64,000 nucleotides of DNA from Podospora comata. Taxonomy: Eukaryota > Ascomycota > Sordariomycetes > Sordariales > Podosporaceae. Under the pieces are notes generated by a model. That model worked only from the letters and a program-made list of their open reading frames with translations. It searched no databases and had not been told where the DNA came from. The stretch lies in NCBI GenBank assembly GCA_017354895.1, contig CP071499.1, positions 2,604,001 through 2,668,000 of the forward strand. The letters are read 5' to 3'. The translations under genes were made by a program, and so were the position numbers. The first letter of the stretch is position 1, and each line of letters starts with the position of its first letter. Below are positions 1 to 10,998 of the stretch, piece after piece.

Positions 1-104
1 TCTTGTCTTCGTTTGCACACGAGGTCTTACCCCGCCCCACTTTGACAGCCTCGAACACATATAGAAGCCCGAATCCCCCCAAAGCCGTCCGCCTCATCAG
101 CATC

Positions 105-1331
105 ATGCCTCCCCCCAGAAAAGCGAAACGCAAACTGGGGCAGTTTGTCAATGACACGATAGCTCAGGCATCTCCGAAAAAGCTCAGACAGAAACTCACT
201 CGCAACCCTGTTGCGCCTATGAGCACCATGGCGACAGCAACGGTTTCTTCTTCGGCTGCAAACGACGACGGCATCGATTACCAGTCCTTGGCATTGTTTG
301 TTGAGCAGCAGATGAAAGACCCAAAACCGATCACACCTCTCCAACGTAGGGCGCTGACTGATTTGACTTCTTCTCTCAAGGATGAAGAGCCTGATACTGG
401 TGGTCATGACTGGATCAGCTTATTGCAGAGCATGTCCCCTTTTTCATGCATCCCTTTCACTTCATGTCTTCACATCACTAACACCAACCCAGGATACATC
501 GACGCCCACAAGGCCAGAACCGAAAATTCCATCATCTACAAAGACGAAGCCATATCCGCAGCTCCAAGCACAAAATGGAACTGCATACTAATCTTTTCCC
601 GCTCCATCGGCTCTCAGCCACTTGTTTTCCCCCTGCCAGAAAAGCTCGTCCAGAATGGCTTCGCCAAGAAGAAGGACGCGAAGAAGTACGCGGCGAAATG
701 CTGCGTCGAATGGCTGATGGCAGAGGGGATGATGCCAAAGGATGGGAAAAGCGTGACGTTCCCCCATGCCTCGAATAAGATGATGGCTTCGACGAGCAAG
801 ATCTACAGTCCCTTGTCATCCCAACCGTCATCCCCCAACCCACATGCTGCTGTTCAAGGGGGACATTCTTCCTCAGCAACGACAACACCCACCCAGTCAT
901 CCCCCTCTAAACCTCCTCCCCCGCCAAATTTAACAGACTCGACCACCTCACTACTTGACCCCCCGGGCGGAGCCCCTCTTGACCCTTCACCGGATGATGA
1001 AGAGAATGATACTGCACCAGGGGAATCACCTTCTAAGAGAGTGGCTGCGCTGTGTGAGAAATTGGGGTTTCGACCGCCGAGGTATGTTTTGATTGCTAGA
1101 GCTGGTCAGGATGCAGTATTCGATGGGCATGCCGACATGGGGCCTGACAGTTGGATCATACCTGATGGGGTGGGGGAGAAGGGCTTTGGGAGGGTGGAGG
1201 GGGTGTATGGTAAGAAGTTTGCGAAGGATATGGTTGCGCAGAATATACTGGGTATTTTGGAACAGGAGGAGAGGAGGAGAGGGGGTGAGGTGAGGGGTGT
1301 GCTAGGGGGGATGAGTTGGCGGGGAAACTAA
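105..1331 (+). CDS. Double-stranded RNA-binding domain protein
   Basis: Spliced protein of about 387 residues, coding in 105-429 and 493-1331. I start at the ATG of MPPPRKAKRK; the frame is open further upstream but has no ATG there. After a basic, disordered N-terminus, the segment from DWISLLQ through YIDAHK to KKKDAKKYAAKCCVEWL has the alpha-beta-alpha look of a dsRNA-binding fold (WxxLLQ start, KKxAKxxAA third helix). A second related segment near the C-terminus runs from SKRVAALCEKLGF to KKFAKDMVAQNILGIL. The middle is Ser/Pro-rich. The intron 430-492 (63 nt, CTAAC branch, CAG acceptor) has a GC donor (GCATGT); splicing there restores the expected WISLLQ-x-YIDAHK junction. No nuclease or deaminase domain is visible, so the role is inferred as RNA binding only. 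The family is recognised by pattern, not by search. Confidence 0.7.
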   Translation: MPPPRKAKRKLGQFVNDTIAQASPKKLRQKLTRNPVAPMSTMATATVSSSAANDDGIDYQSLALFVEQQMKDPKPITPLQRRALTDLTSSLKDEEPDTGGHDWISLLQSMSPFSCIPFTSCLHITNTNPGYIDAHKARTENSIIYKDEAISAAPSTKWNCILIFSRSIGSQPLVFPLPEKLVQNGFAKKKDAKKYAAKCCVEWLMAEGMMPKDGKSVTFPHASNKMMASTSKIYSPLSSQPSSPNPHAAVQGGHSSSATTTPTQSSPSKPPPPPNLTDSTTSLLDPPGGAPLDPSPDDEENDTAPGESPSKRVAALCEKLGFRPPRYVLIARAGQDAVFDGHADMGPDSWIIPDGVGEKGFGRVEGVYGKKFAKDMVAQNILGILEQEERRRGGEVRGVLGGMSWRGN

Positions 1332-4300
1332 TGGGGATGGGAAAGGGTGTGGTCAATGTTCGGGGAGGTCGATGCCGAGAAACTGACCATGATGAAAGTT
1401 GAAGGGCAGAAAAGCATTCCATTCTGAGCGGTGAAAGGCTTCTATTTTCTTTTGCTTTCATGATGGTGCTGGTTTTGGTGGGAGCTTGGCATAGTATCTG
1501 GTGATGAATCTTCTTCAGTTTAATGTATGATGGCCGACACGGTCAAATTTTCCACGATGCGTTGCAGCCAGCCTCACCATGTGAAATATAACTTTGTAAC
1601 AACCCCCCTGTCCTGCTCGTTGACATCTCTTCTTGGCTTGTTGACCTTGACCCCACGAGTAAACTGGGAAATAATAGCCTCTTACGATCAAGACTCACCT
1701 CATGACTCAAGGCAAGGTGACCATCATCAGTTGGTGAGGCATTGGCACAAGAGAAACGAAATAGCAATACATAGCCATGGCCTTATGCTCCTATACGTGA
1801 AATTGAACTTCACCGTTTCGACCATAACTGTTGTATCATTGCCCACAACGAGCTGTCTACAATGATTTCAGTCTGCAGCCCTGTACCAGAAGCTTAGTAT
1901 TGAACTCCCTGCCACAATGTCAGTTTGTTAACTGACTACACACCGTCATACTGTGACATTAGTTTGCCGAACAGCTACCGCCCTTCCAGCATCTATGCCT
2001 ACCTCCCCCTTTGGGCGCGCATGCCAAGGTGGTAATAACACACAGTTGAGCCCTTCCTTTCTTCCTTCCCAAACCAGATGTCGACGGCTCTTCCCCTTTG
2101 GATCGCTTATGTGGAGCCTCTCGCTGGTTGCGCGTACCATCACCGGTCAAAGCCCCCATGAGTCGCTCCAGTCACTTGTACCGAGGGCCGTCAGAAGCCA
2201 GCTCATCACACGCCTGAACCGAGCGTTCTCGCTTCTGCAACGAACCTGGAAGTTCTGCATCAAAGCCAGCAGACAGATGTCCAGATCAGCACCAGCTCTC
2301 ACCGCACAGGAGTCCGAGTGTTAGGCTTTGCCTCTTGTTCCGGATGTCTATCTCATTCTGCAATCCATACTCTGTCAGTTGATAAGCCCCAAGTCCCAGA
2401 CTCGCCTACGAGAACAGGTTATCAAGGAATCTCGCACCTGCCGGCCAGCTCTCCAACGTCGCTAATTGGATGACAGGACCCTTGGGGATATCGACAGCTC
2501 CCAAGCCCGTTCCCAATCCGAACACTCGTCACGCCATAAGTCTGCTGCCTTGTGGCAGGTACATACCGGTACATCATGACCCTGCAATCTCATGTAGCAC
2601 CCTCGACAACACCCCCATGGCAGCACTAGCTGCCAGCACCCACACGAACGGATCCCGTGGGGTGGTTAGCTGCGGGAGCACGAACACAAGAAGGACCCTT
2701 GGACGGCACGAACGGATAGACTCCTACCCCCCCTCAACAGTCCAGGCCCAATGAACCCCTCTTTTGAGAGGCGACATGTCCAACTTTGCTGTCCTTGGGA
2801 GCGTCGGTCACCGAACCTCAATGCTGCTCTGGGGTAACCTTAGGACGTGGCGAGAACTCCAAAACCGCCAATGGAGCCCGCTGTTCATTCCCCGGGTTGA
2901 GTAAGCCCCTCTTCACTTGAGGAGGCCACCTGTCCATCATCATGCTCAGGTAACTTCTCCATCTTCCACATCATAAGAGGAAGCTTACCATTAGCCACTG
3001 TCTAGACCAGAGCCAATGAAGGAACCTCCTCGCCCCAGGACAAACCGCGAGCTCTGGTGGCACAGTCCCAAAGTTTCCTACCCCGAGAACCCAAGCCATC
3101 CTCTCCTTCTGCTGTGATTCTAACAGGCCCTGTCGTATGTAGAGAAGATGGATAGGGACCTGTCCCCTGTCCGGAGAAAAACGTCCGGGATATCAAGCCT
3201 CCATCAAGCCTTCCGTGAATCTCTTTTGCTTCTCCCGCAACCTCAGATTTCCAATGTTCGTTTCTCCACACATCTTGGCTTAATAATTCACTGAGAATGT
3301 TCCCGGTGGTCAGGACATATCTCGGAAACGAGAACTGCCGGGGAGTCTCCTCACCTTTCCATTCACAAACCTATCTCGGAAAAGAACGTCCTCCGCCGCT
3401 GTCGTCCGGGAAGAGTATCTTCCGCTCCTAGTCTAGCCACCAGAAACCCACAATTGATCCCCAGGGTTTGTTGGACCTCGTGTGGTAGATTTTCCATCTG
3501 TTTTTCCCTACGAGGAAAGCACAAGCCTCGCGATCAGCATCGCCATAGAGCTAAGCCACTGATCGATGCGTGCCACATTTTTATTTCTGTTGGGTTCGAC
3601 ATCCTATGGTTTTGATTGGCCGGTTACCCCACTTACACCCTCGTTTAGTTACTGACATAAGAGATTCTAGAACTTGGGTGTCATATCATATCGTTCTTGG
3701 GGGTTTTGCCATCGCTTTCCCTTGTCCCCCAGTTTGTGTTGCTTCGTAATTAGGATGATTTCACATGCGAGTTTGTCAGGTGTGGTGATCGTCGGTTTTT
3801 GACAGGAACATGTGAGTGAAGGCGTGGTGGATTGACAGCCGGGGTCGAGATGTGTATTTTGGAAGAGGAGAAGTACCACGACGTTGCTCCACAGGTCTTG
3901 TTACAACGAGAATTGAGGCGAGAAGGGGGCAAGAGAAGATGAACCAAGAACTGTTTTCATGGGATATTGGATAGACTCTTTGAAGAGAGTGATGCGAAAG
4001 ATGGGATTTCTGGAAACAACCCCAACCCAACCCTTGATGGTAAATGCACTCAATTCGCTCAGATATCTTGCAAAGAACTTTGGGAGATTTGGCAAAAGCA
4101 AAAAACAGATGGGACAGATAAAAAGAAAATGTGTAAATGTCAAAATGTTCAAACGCCCCAGAGCTGCCGCACAACCCCATCGTGTACTTGGTAATGTAAG
4201 CCCTGGAAAGTTTTTTTGGTTCAAAAAAAAAAGAAAAAAAGAAAAGAATCCCCTCCCCCCCCTCCTCCATATGCTCCCCCTAAGTATGTAGATAGAAAAA

Positions 4301-4423
4301 TCCATCACTCCCAAAAATTCCTGATGCTCCCCCTTTCCCTCCTCCCCAACCCCTTAAAGAAACCCCCTCGCTGTGCGTGTATATCAAGCAAAAAACAACC
4401 AGACAGGAGAAAAAGAAGAAAAA
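1332..4423. other. Intergenic region, no gene recognised
   Basis: About 3.1 kb between the convergent 3' ends of the dsRNA-binding and SET-domain genes. Only short, compositionally unremarkable open frames occur. The stretch 4219-4270 is an A-rich then C-rich simple-sequence run. I see no tRNA, transposon or convincing exon. Confidence 0.5.
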
Positions 4424-6175
4424 CTAATTCTTCTCCCCCACCACCCCATCAACCCCCATCACCTCCCTCCCCTCCTCGCCAGCAGCCTCCTCCCTACACC
4501 TTGAGCACATGCACCACCCTCCCAAACTCCCCTTGGCCCACTCCCTCCTCTCCTTAACAGGCAGCTCCACATCGCAGTAATGATTCAAGATCTCCTCTCC
4601 CTTCTTCACCCCTCCTTTCCTCCCCCCAACAACCCTCTTGTCCCTCGCCCAAAGCTTCATCTTGCCCCCCCACTCCCAGCTCACATTCGGATCGCAGTCG
4701 TGGTTAGCCAGGCACCAAAAGGGATGAACCGCCGCCACGTCCGGCCTCCCGTCCCTGCGCCCGTCCTGGTAGTTTTTGCGCGCAGAGGCCGTGCCGCGGA
4801 ACTTGGCGTAGCAGGTGTTGAAAACCCAAACGTCGTGCTGGCCGAGCGTGGCATAAATGTCTATATCCATCTTCTCGAGTATGTGAAGCGGAATCTCGAT
4901 GTTGTACTCGAACGAAAAAGGCAGGGTCCACTCCGGGGGCGGCTCCGCGTTGATGCTGCGGTCGATCTCGTTGAGCTCCGAGGGGACAAAGTCGCCCCAG
5001 ATGAACTTTATCGAGGGCACGTCCAGGGGGTGTATCTCCTGGTGTGTCGACATCGCCAGGAGGCGGGCGAGCAGCAAGAGGTAGAGGGACTGGTCAATGT
5101 CCTTGTTGTCGGGGTCTTTGGCGATCGAGTCCACGTCCGTGTCGCACACGGCGGGGTGGTATTGCTCTTGGGCCTTGGTGAAGCAAAAGTCGTCGCAAAA
5201 GATGGTGTCGTAGCACTCCGGGCAGCTGACCGCCTTGGAGTGTTGGTCGAGGGGCGGGAGGGCCGTCCCGCAGGCGTCGCAGGTGGATTCCTTGTGTCGG
5301 TTGTTGGCTGTGAGGAGAGAATACTCTTCCAGCACCGTCTCACCCGGGGCGATGTCTTCTTTGGCAAAGAGGCCGAGCTGATTACACGTCGGTATCACGT
5401 CGTGGCCGTCCGTGTTGCTCTCGTCATCGAGGAGGACGGGGAGTTTAGACACGCGGACCTCGCACTTTGGAGCCATGGTCGACAGCTGCTTGTTGAGGTG
5501 GGCCAGCGACTCGGCCGAGAAGCGGTCCGGTTCGTGGGTGTTCCATGGGTAGACTTCACGGCGGACGACACCGCGGTCGGGGAGGCTGTTGATGTCGATG
5601 GGGGCGTCTGACTCTTTGCGTAGTCTGCGGCGGCCGACTTGCTCGATGTAGCCCTTGATCTCGATGAGCTCTCTGTTGTTCGGGGCCGTGTTCAGGCCTC
5701 TCTCGCAGAATCTGAGCGCGCTTTTTAGGCTCCCGCAGAGAAGCAGGCTCAAGGACAGGATCTGGTAGGCGCGGACAGAAGCGAGGCGGGCCAGGAGCCG
5801 ACAGGGACCGACTCCCTCCAGCCCTTCCATAACATCCTCGCCAGCGGTGCCGTCTGATATCCCTTCGGTAAGGGAGCCATGGTCAAGGACCGCAGGGCAA
5901 GGCGTTGTTGAGTAGCCCTTGAGTGCTTCCAAGGCCTGCTCGTGGTACTCGAAGCTCTCATCGCGGACCTCGTCGGCCAGGAGAAGAGCACGGTAGGCGT
6001 CACCAGCAGCGAGGTCCGGGTAGGCGAGGTCAGAGTGGACCACGGCTCGCTCCAGGTAGAGGATCAGGTCGTAGGGAGAAGCAGACAGAGAGTCTGTCAG
6101 CTGCTGACGACGCTCCAGGAGGTGCTCCCTACAAGGGTCCTTCTCGTCGGGCACGGACGGTGACGGAGCCTCCAT
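4424..6175 (-). CDS. SMYD-like SET-domain protein (putative lysine methyltransferase)
   Basis: Intronless 583-residue frame from the ATG at 6175. The N-terminal third is helical and TPR-like (repeated A-x6-A and L-x3-A spacing). The SET region starts at LFAKEDIAPGETVLEE. It is split by a MYND-like zinc module with CDACG, CPEC, FC and H-x3-C pairs, followed by a long helical insert. The cofactor signature appears as NHDCDPNVSWEW (NHSCxPN in the family) and GEEILNHYCD, followed by a post-SET cysteine cluster CMCSRC. This S-ET split around a zinc finger is typical of SMYD and fungal SET/TPR proteins that methylate lysines on histones or other proteins. The substrate cannot be told from sequence. 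The last residues are acidic and basic low complexity. The 3' end converges on the dsRNA-binding gene. Confidence 0.8.
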   Translation of the reverse strand: MEAPSPSVPDEKDPCREHLLERRQQLTDSLSASPYDLILYLERAVVHSDLAYPDLAAGDAYRALLLADEVRDESFEYHEQALEALKGYSTTPCPAVLDHGSLTEGISDGTAGEDVMEGLEGVGPCRLLARLASVRAYQILSLSLLLCGSLKSALRFCERGLNTAPNNRELIEIKGYIEQVGRRRLRKESDAPIDINSLPDRGVVRREVYPWNTHEPDRFSAESLAHLNKQLSTMAPKCEVRVSKLPVLLDDESNTDGHDVIPTCNQLGLFAKEDIAPGETVLEEYSLLTANNRHKESTCDACGTALPPLDQHSKAVSCPECYDTIFCDDFCFTKAQEQYHPAVCDTDVDSIAKDPDNKDIDQSLYLLLLARLLAMSTHQEIHPLDVPSIKFIWGDFVPSELNEIDRSINAEPPPEWTLPFSFEYNIEIPLHILEKMDIDIYATLGQHDVWVFNTCYAKFRGTASARKNYQDGRRDGRPDVAAVHPFWCLANHDCDPNVSWEWGGKMKLWARDKRVVGGRKGGVKKGEEILNHYCDVELPVKERREWAKGSLGGWCMCSRCREEAAGEEGREVMGVDGVVGEKN

Positions 6176-7979
6176 GGTCGATCAGGTAGATCAGACTAGG
6201 TAAGGGGGGGTGTGTTGAATTCCAAGGACCAAGTTGGGTAGAAGAGCAACGAAAACAAAAGGGAAGAATAGACCGGTCTAGACGGGGAGGAAGCCAAGGG
6301 AAAGAAAGCACAACAGGTTTCGGGTTCTGGCTTGGTCGGGTACCTTGCATATATATGTCTGCGCCGGACGCTACAGACAGGGACTATCTGTTGTAAGGTG
6401 CCCCTGTCGCTTGTCGTGGAAATTTTTTTGTTCCTGGGTGAGGAGCTGACGGGGACAGGCGGAGAGGTTGGACCCGTCTTTTTTGGTCGAGAGTAGACCA
6501 CGATGACCTCTCTTTTTGCAGCTAGCCTCGACGGTAGATATCGGTAGGGGGGTGTCTTTCCCGCTTGAAGTTCAAGCGGCGCTGACGGACGTCGGCTCGG
6601 GTCGCTGCCCTAATAGCGACCCTAAGAAACAAGCTGGGATTTCCTAGTTTGTCGTTGCCAAAGCCAAAATTGACGTGCCCTGGCTTTGCGAGCCCCGCCA
6701 AGAACGAACGAGCGAAGGTGGTTAGACGGCTATGACTGGAGAACTGGGGGAGCCCAAGCAACAGACGCAGGGCTACCGGGTTGCAAGACCTTGATTTTGG
6801 TACAATCGACGGGGCTCCCATCTTGCTTTGATTGACCCAAGTAACGCCGGGCGTCTGCATACTGATGCTCTCACAGCCCACGCCGCCTCGCACACCTCCA
6901 TCACAGGAGCCGTTGCAAATGCTCCGGAAGACAGGAGGCGCTAACCCCCATCCAGCGCCCTCGCACCAAAAAAAGCCGGCCGATGAGAGCCCCCAGTACA
7001 GGAGTGCCGTCATCGCACTGCTCTCTTTGGTGTTTGATGGGGGAGCCGTAAACCCCGAAAATAATCCTATCCTTGCCCACAGCCCGCTGCCAGCTGGACC
7101 CTTTTTCCAGAGGGGGATATCACACTGTAAGGCAGTAGCGTACATACCTGGCGGTACCTGAACATCTGTATCTCAGAGGTACCTGGAGGTACTGCTCTTA
7201 ATATGACGATCAGATATGGCATCTTCCAGCTTCCGAGACACGTCAGCCTTGTTGGGGGGAAGACATCACGCGCACACCTGCATCGACAAGATACGATAGA
7301 CAAGATATGTCTGGAGCGGGAGGGGGTTATTGGAGCGGTGTTGGGAGCTGAGATGGGCTCGTGGGAAAGATGGCAGGTCGTGACAAGGTCGAGATTCAAC
7401 CGACCGAGACCCTGGCCCCACCTAGACCCCTGTGAGATGCGGTTAAAACAGGGTTCACACCCACCAAATGCCCGCGGGCGTTCGGGTTCCCTGAGATTCA
7501 GGGTCCTGCCCCAAATGATGGCTTGCATATTCGCTGTGGCAGCTGGCCAGTGGCAAGCCCGTCTTAGCTCCCTGGCACCCATTGGCGTGCCCCATGCCAC
7601 GGTCTGGACCTACGTCATAGCCAGCCTCCAACAACCCCCCCAATGCACGCCAGACCAAGTTCCAGGTTCCAGCTCTCGTCCAAGGGGGAGTCTGGCGGTC
7701 TCCTGATTGCGGCGACGGGGTTGCGTGTCCTTGCGGCTCGTCCCTACACCTTACACCACAAGTGACCACCTCGCACCTCGTCCCTTTTGCCTCCTGGCAT
7801 CGTTTCCGCCGTTTGGAACCGAGCGGCCACAGCATCGCATCTGTGTCACCTAGATCACCCAGCTCAAACACAAGTGTCTGGAAAAGAACACGCCGTAAAT
7901 CTATTGGTTGCTTGCTGTCTGCTTGTGCGAGCTGTCCTGTCTATCACCTAGGAAACCCCGTCATGGGCCCGGAACAACC
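6176..7979. other. Intergenic region upstream of the SET gene
   Basis: This 1.8 kb stretch holds the 5' flank of the SET-domain gene and the 3' flank of the Pho13-like gene. Open frames of up to about 200 codons occur on both strands but have no recognisable domain, mutually overlap and lack plausible starts or splicing. I call no gene here. Confidence 0.5.
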
Positions 7980-9090
7980 TCACTGCTTCCTCGCGACAAG
8001 CCCAATGTCGCTCAGTTTGTCCACATAGAATGCTGGCACCGCAACCGCATCCGCTGCCTCCCAGTGTTCCTTCTGACTTACGCCCGTTAGGACTGCCAGC
8101 GTGCCACCGAGCTTCCCCTCGATTCCGAACTTGATGTCGGTGTCAAGACGATCCCCAACCATGCACGTGCGTTCACGATCGAATTGGAACTTGCCCTCGA
8201 CAGCATCCATCATGGCTTGGCTAGGCTTCCCGAGCGCCACCGGCTTCTGACCCGTTGAATACACGAGAGGCATGCTCATCGAGCCTGCGCCGGGGAAGAA
8301 GCCGTGGCTCATCGGGAAGGTCGAATCCACGTTGGTCGCCAAGAAGATGGCACCCCGCCTCAGATACTGGAGCGCATGCGAGAGCTTGAGGTAGTTGATG
8401 TGAAAGTCCAAACCGACGAGCACGCACCCCACCTCGGGGTCCAACAGAGAACCATCAGCGAGACCTTTGAAGTCTTCAGGGGTGACATCCCTTCGGAAGG
8501 CAGGGTCAGTGCCGCCAATGAAGGGTACATTTTCGCTCCTCAGCTCATGCTCGATGCCGGCCTCTCCAATGACAAAAACCTTGTTTTTGGGCGGCGCGAG
8601 CTTGAGGATTCTGGAGATGTAAACCGAGGCGGAATATGCCGAACCGAATATTTCCTCCACGTCAGACGGAATCCCTAAGCCCGTGAACTTTTTGAGGTAT
8701 TCTTGGCGAGACTTTGTCGAGTTGTTGGTCACAAAGACTGTCTTGTTGCCTACCGGGGGTTAGCCATCTGAGTGGGCCGAAAGCAAGACAGGACTCTCAC
8801 CTCTGGATCTCAAGTGTTCCAGAGTTTCCACAACCCCCTCGAACACATGCTCGCCGGACCAGATGACTCCTGCGGCAAGACTGTTAACGTCAGATCACCA
8901 TGCGAGCTGCCAAAAGCGAGAGCAACTATACCATCACAGTCTAGCAAAAACACCTGGTGGGCAATGAGTATGGCAAACAGGCAGGGGAAAGGGGGGGGCA
9001 TGGGAGCTGGTAGTGTCAACGCACATCAAAGCGATCAATGAACTCGTTAATGGCGGCCGCATCACCGGTGAGGTATTTTGGCGTCGTCAT
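7980..9090 (-). CDS. Pho13-type HAD phosphatase (4-nitrophenylphosphatase / phosphoglycolate phosphatase family)
   Basis: Four exons: 9090-9025, 8953-8932, 8869-8801 and 8749-7980, giving 308 residues against 312 for yeast Pho13. Exon 2 is only 22 nt and carries the catalytic loop. The HAD motifs are in order: motif I LLDCDG (nucleophile D27, acid D29), motif II VFVTNNS (T60), motif III lysine in GKPSQAMMDAV (K227) and motif IV VGDRLDTDI (D252, D256). A large C2-type cap lies between motifs II and III. The family dephosphorylates small metabolites, including 2-phosphoglycolate and by-products of glycolytic side reactions, in the cytosol. All three introns have GT-AG ends (GTGCGT, GTATAG and GTGAGA donors), and the junctions restore the conserved DCDGVIWSG and RGNKTVFVTNN sequences. 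That makes the model firm. Confidence 0.9.
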
Positions 9091-10998
9091 GGTGCAGGAT
9101 TCTAAGGCGGAATGGAGAGTATTACCAAGAATGTGGCTTCAGAGGTAAACGGGCCCGGTATGATTATGTCGACTGAGTCAAGTGGTATTCGCCGATGCGG
9201 TGGGTTGAGTGAGGTCTTGGTCAATCTGATGTCCTTCTGGGCCTTACTTTTGCAGCCCGAGTCTGGCTGGAAAAAGACAACGATGGTCCAAAGAATCCCA
9301 GATGCTCAGAACAAAATATGGTGGAGCTGCTGCCCTAAACACTCAAAAGCGGGACTATGACGCAATGAATTCCACCCAGAGCTCTCAGCAACCCCGCAGC
9401 GTCACCCCACCCCCGCTAACTATCAACAACTTCGAGAAGTCTCGACCACAACCTTCCATCATGTGATGGGAATTGACTTTTTCTTTCACAAAGACAGAGA
9501 ACCGCCCAGAGCGCTCGAAATATTCAAAAATCGTTGAACCTCAATCCCAAGTCCTCTTCTGTTCCAGTGTGTTTTCGTGGCCGGTCTTGGCAACTCTATT
9601 GTTTCCATCAAGAGGCTGTGGAGATAGCTCCGCGAATGGCAAAGATTGACAACCTTTGTCCCCATGATTATACTCGATCCAAACACAAAATCGTATCATT
9701 GTGACAGCATATCAGACTTTATGCCCACTGGTGATTGGAGGTGTGGTTAATCCTTATATCGAAACCTCCACCCTGGAGACTCTGATGTGAGGGCTATCAA
9801 GGCTTTTACATGAACGGTCCGTATTACCCGCGTTTGCCATAGTTTCGACTGTACACGTGTGCTGGCCAGACAGTTGGTCTGGTGCAGTTTATAAACGGTT
9901 TTCATGTCTAGTTGAAAGCATTGTACCAAGAGGCGTTGAAGTCTTTATATGCATCTGTGCGCATATTTCGGACCTCATCGAAGCTCCTCCGACGAGTGTA
10001 GCATAGACCATTACCGGCGCATGTCATCGATGAGATCTTGCCGGATCGTCATAAATCCGTCACCCTGGTAAGGATATCGGCTGCCCTGATCGACGGGCCC
10101 GTCATTTCCAACGGTGTCTACCACGCGCCGGCCGATGCCGAAGTGTATTCGGCACTAGCAACCATCAGCGAGCCATTGTGACGATGTGCCGGATCGACCT
10201 GCCTGCGCCGCGAGTTGAACCTCATCTCCGGGTCAGGACTGCTTTGTCTGTCGCGCTCCGGTCCTAGTATTTCGAGACGTAATAGACCTGTCCAGACTTT
10301 GGGGGTCGAACATCTCTTTTCCTGCAAAGTTTAAAAAAAAATCCCGAATTACTCTCTGTTGAGGAGCGATCACTACGGTGTCAAACTCTCGTCACTAACA
10401 ACTACAGGCAAAAAGAGGTTCAAACAGGGGTTGTTGAGCCGGACAAGACCCCAAAAAGCTCTTCTGCAGCTGCCCCTCACAAAGCATTTGCTACCCCTCC
10501 TGTCCAACAAAGCCCTCCACGAAAAACACCCCTCCATTAGAAACCCAGCCACAAAAAATCCCGCGCAAGACAGCCCACCCATCCACACTCAAGATACCGC
10601 GTCGTTGGGAATCTCAGCTCATCTACTACCACACAGACACACCACAGTAAGAACCACAGCATCTTATCGCCCACTCCCGCGTCAAGCTAACCCTCCAACC
10701 CCCGAAAAAGCTCCATCCCCGCACGCCTGCTTGTGTGTCTCACAACCGCCAAGAACCCACAACAAATTTCCCAACAACCCCCGTTGAAGACCGGGAACAT
10801 CTTTCTTAGAAACTCACCCTGCCCAAACTGGACTTTTGCTTTGCAACTCATACCTAAACAACCCCGAAGCTGAGGCTATCTCTGGTCCTTATCTATCTCG
10901 GAGCTCTACAATCACCAACACCACCACAACCACAACCACAACCACAACCACAACCACAACCACAACCACAACCACAACAACCACACACAACCGTTAGG
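9091..10998. other. Intergenic region with a possible coding remnant and 6PGL leader
   Basis: Divergent promoter region between the Pho13-like gene and 6-phosphogluconolactonase. Around 10000-10190 (+) there is a stop-free stretch with coding-like codon use that ends ATISEPL-stop, but it has no ATG and no domain I recognise. From about 10390 the sequence is C- and A-rich and looks like a long 5' leader of the downstream gene. It ends in a CAACCA-type microsatellite. Confidence 0.4.
10918..10986 (+). repeat. CAACCA/ACAACC microsatellite in 5' leader
   Basis: A near-perfect 6-bp tandem (ACCACA units) ends 12 bp before the ATG of the 6-phosphogluconolactonase gene, so it probably lies in the 5' untranslated region as an unstructured CA-rich leader. 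Confidence 0.85.

Noticed and set aside
4580-5611. 343-codon frame antisense to the SET-domain gene
   Set aside because: Val/Arg-rich mirror of GC-rich coding DNA; the sense strand has clear SET motifs.
6522-7145. 207-codon open frame on the minus strand
   Set aside because: No domain, odd composition and no supporting splice or start context; it lies in a promoter region.
7203-7706. 167-codon open frame on the plus strand
   Set aside because: No recognisable family, and overlapping frames of similar length on the other strand suggest chance.
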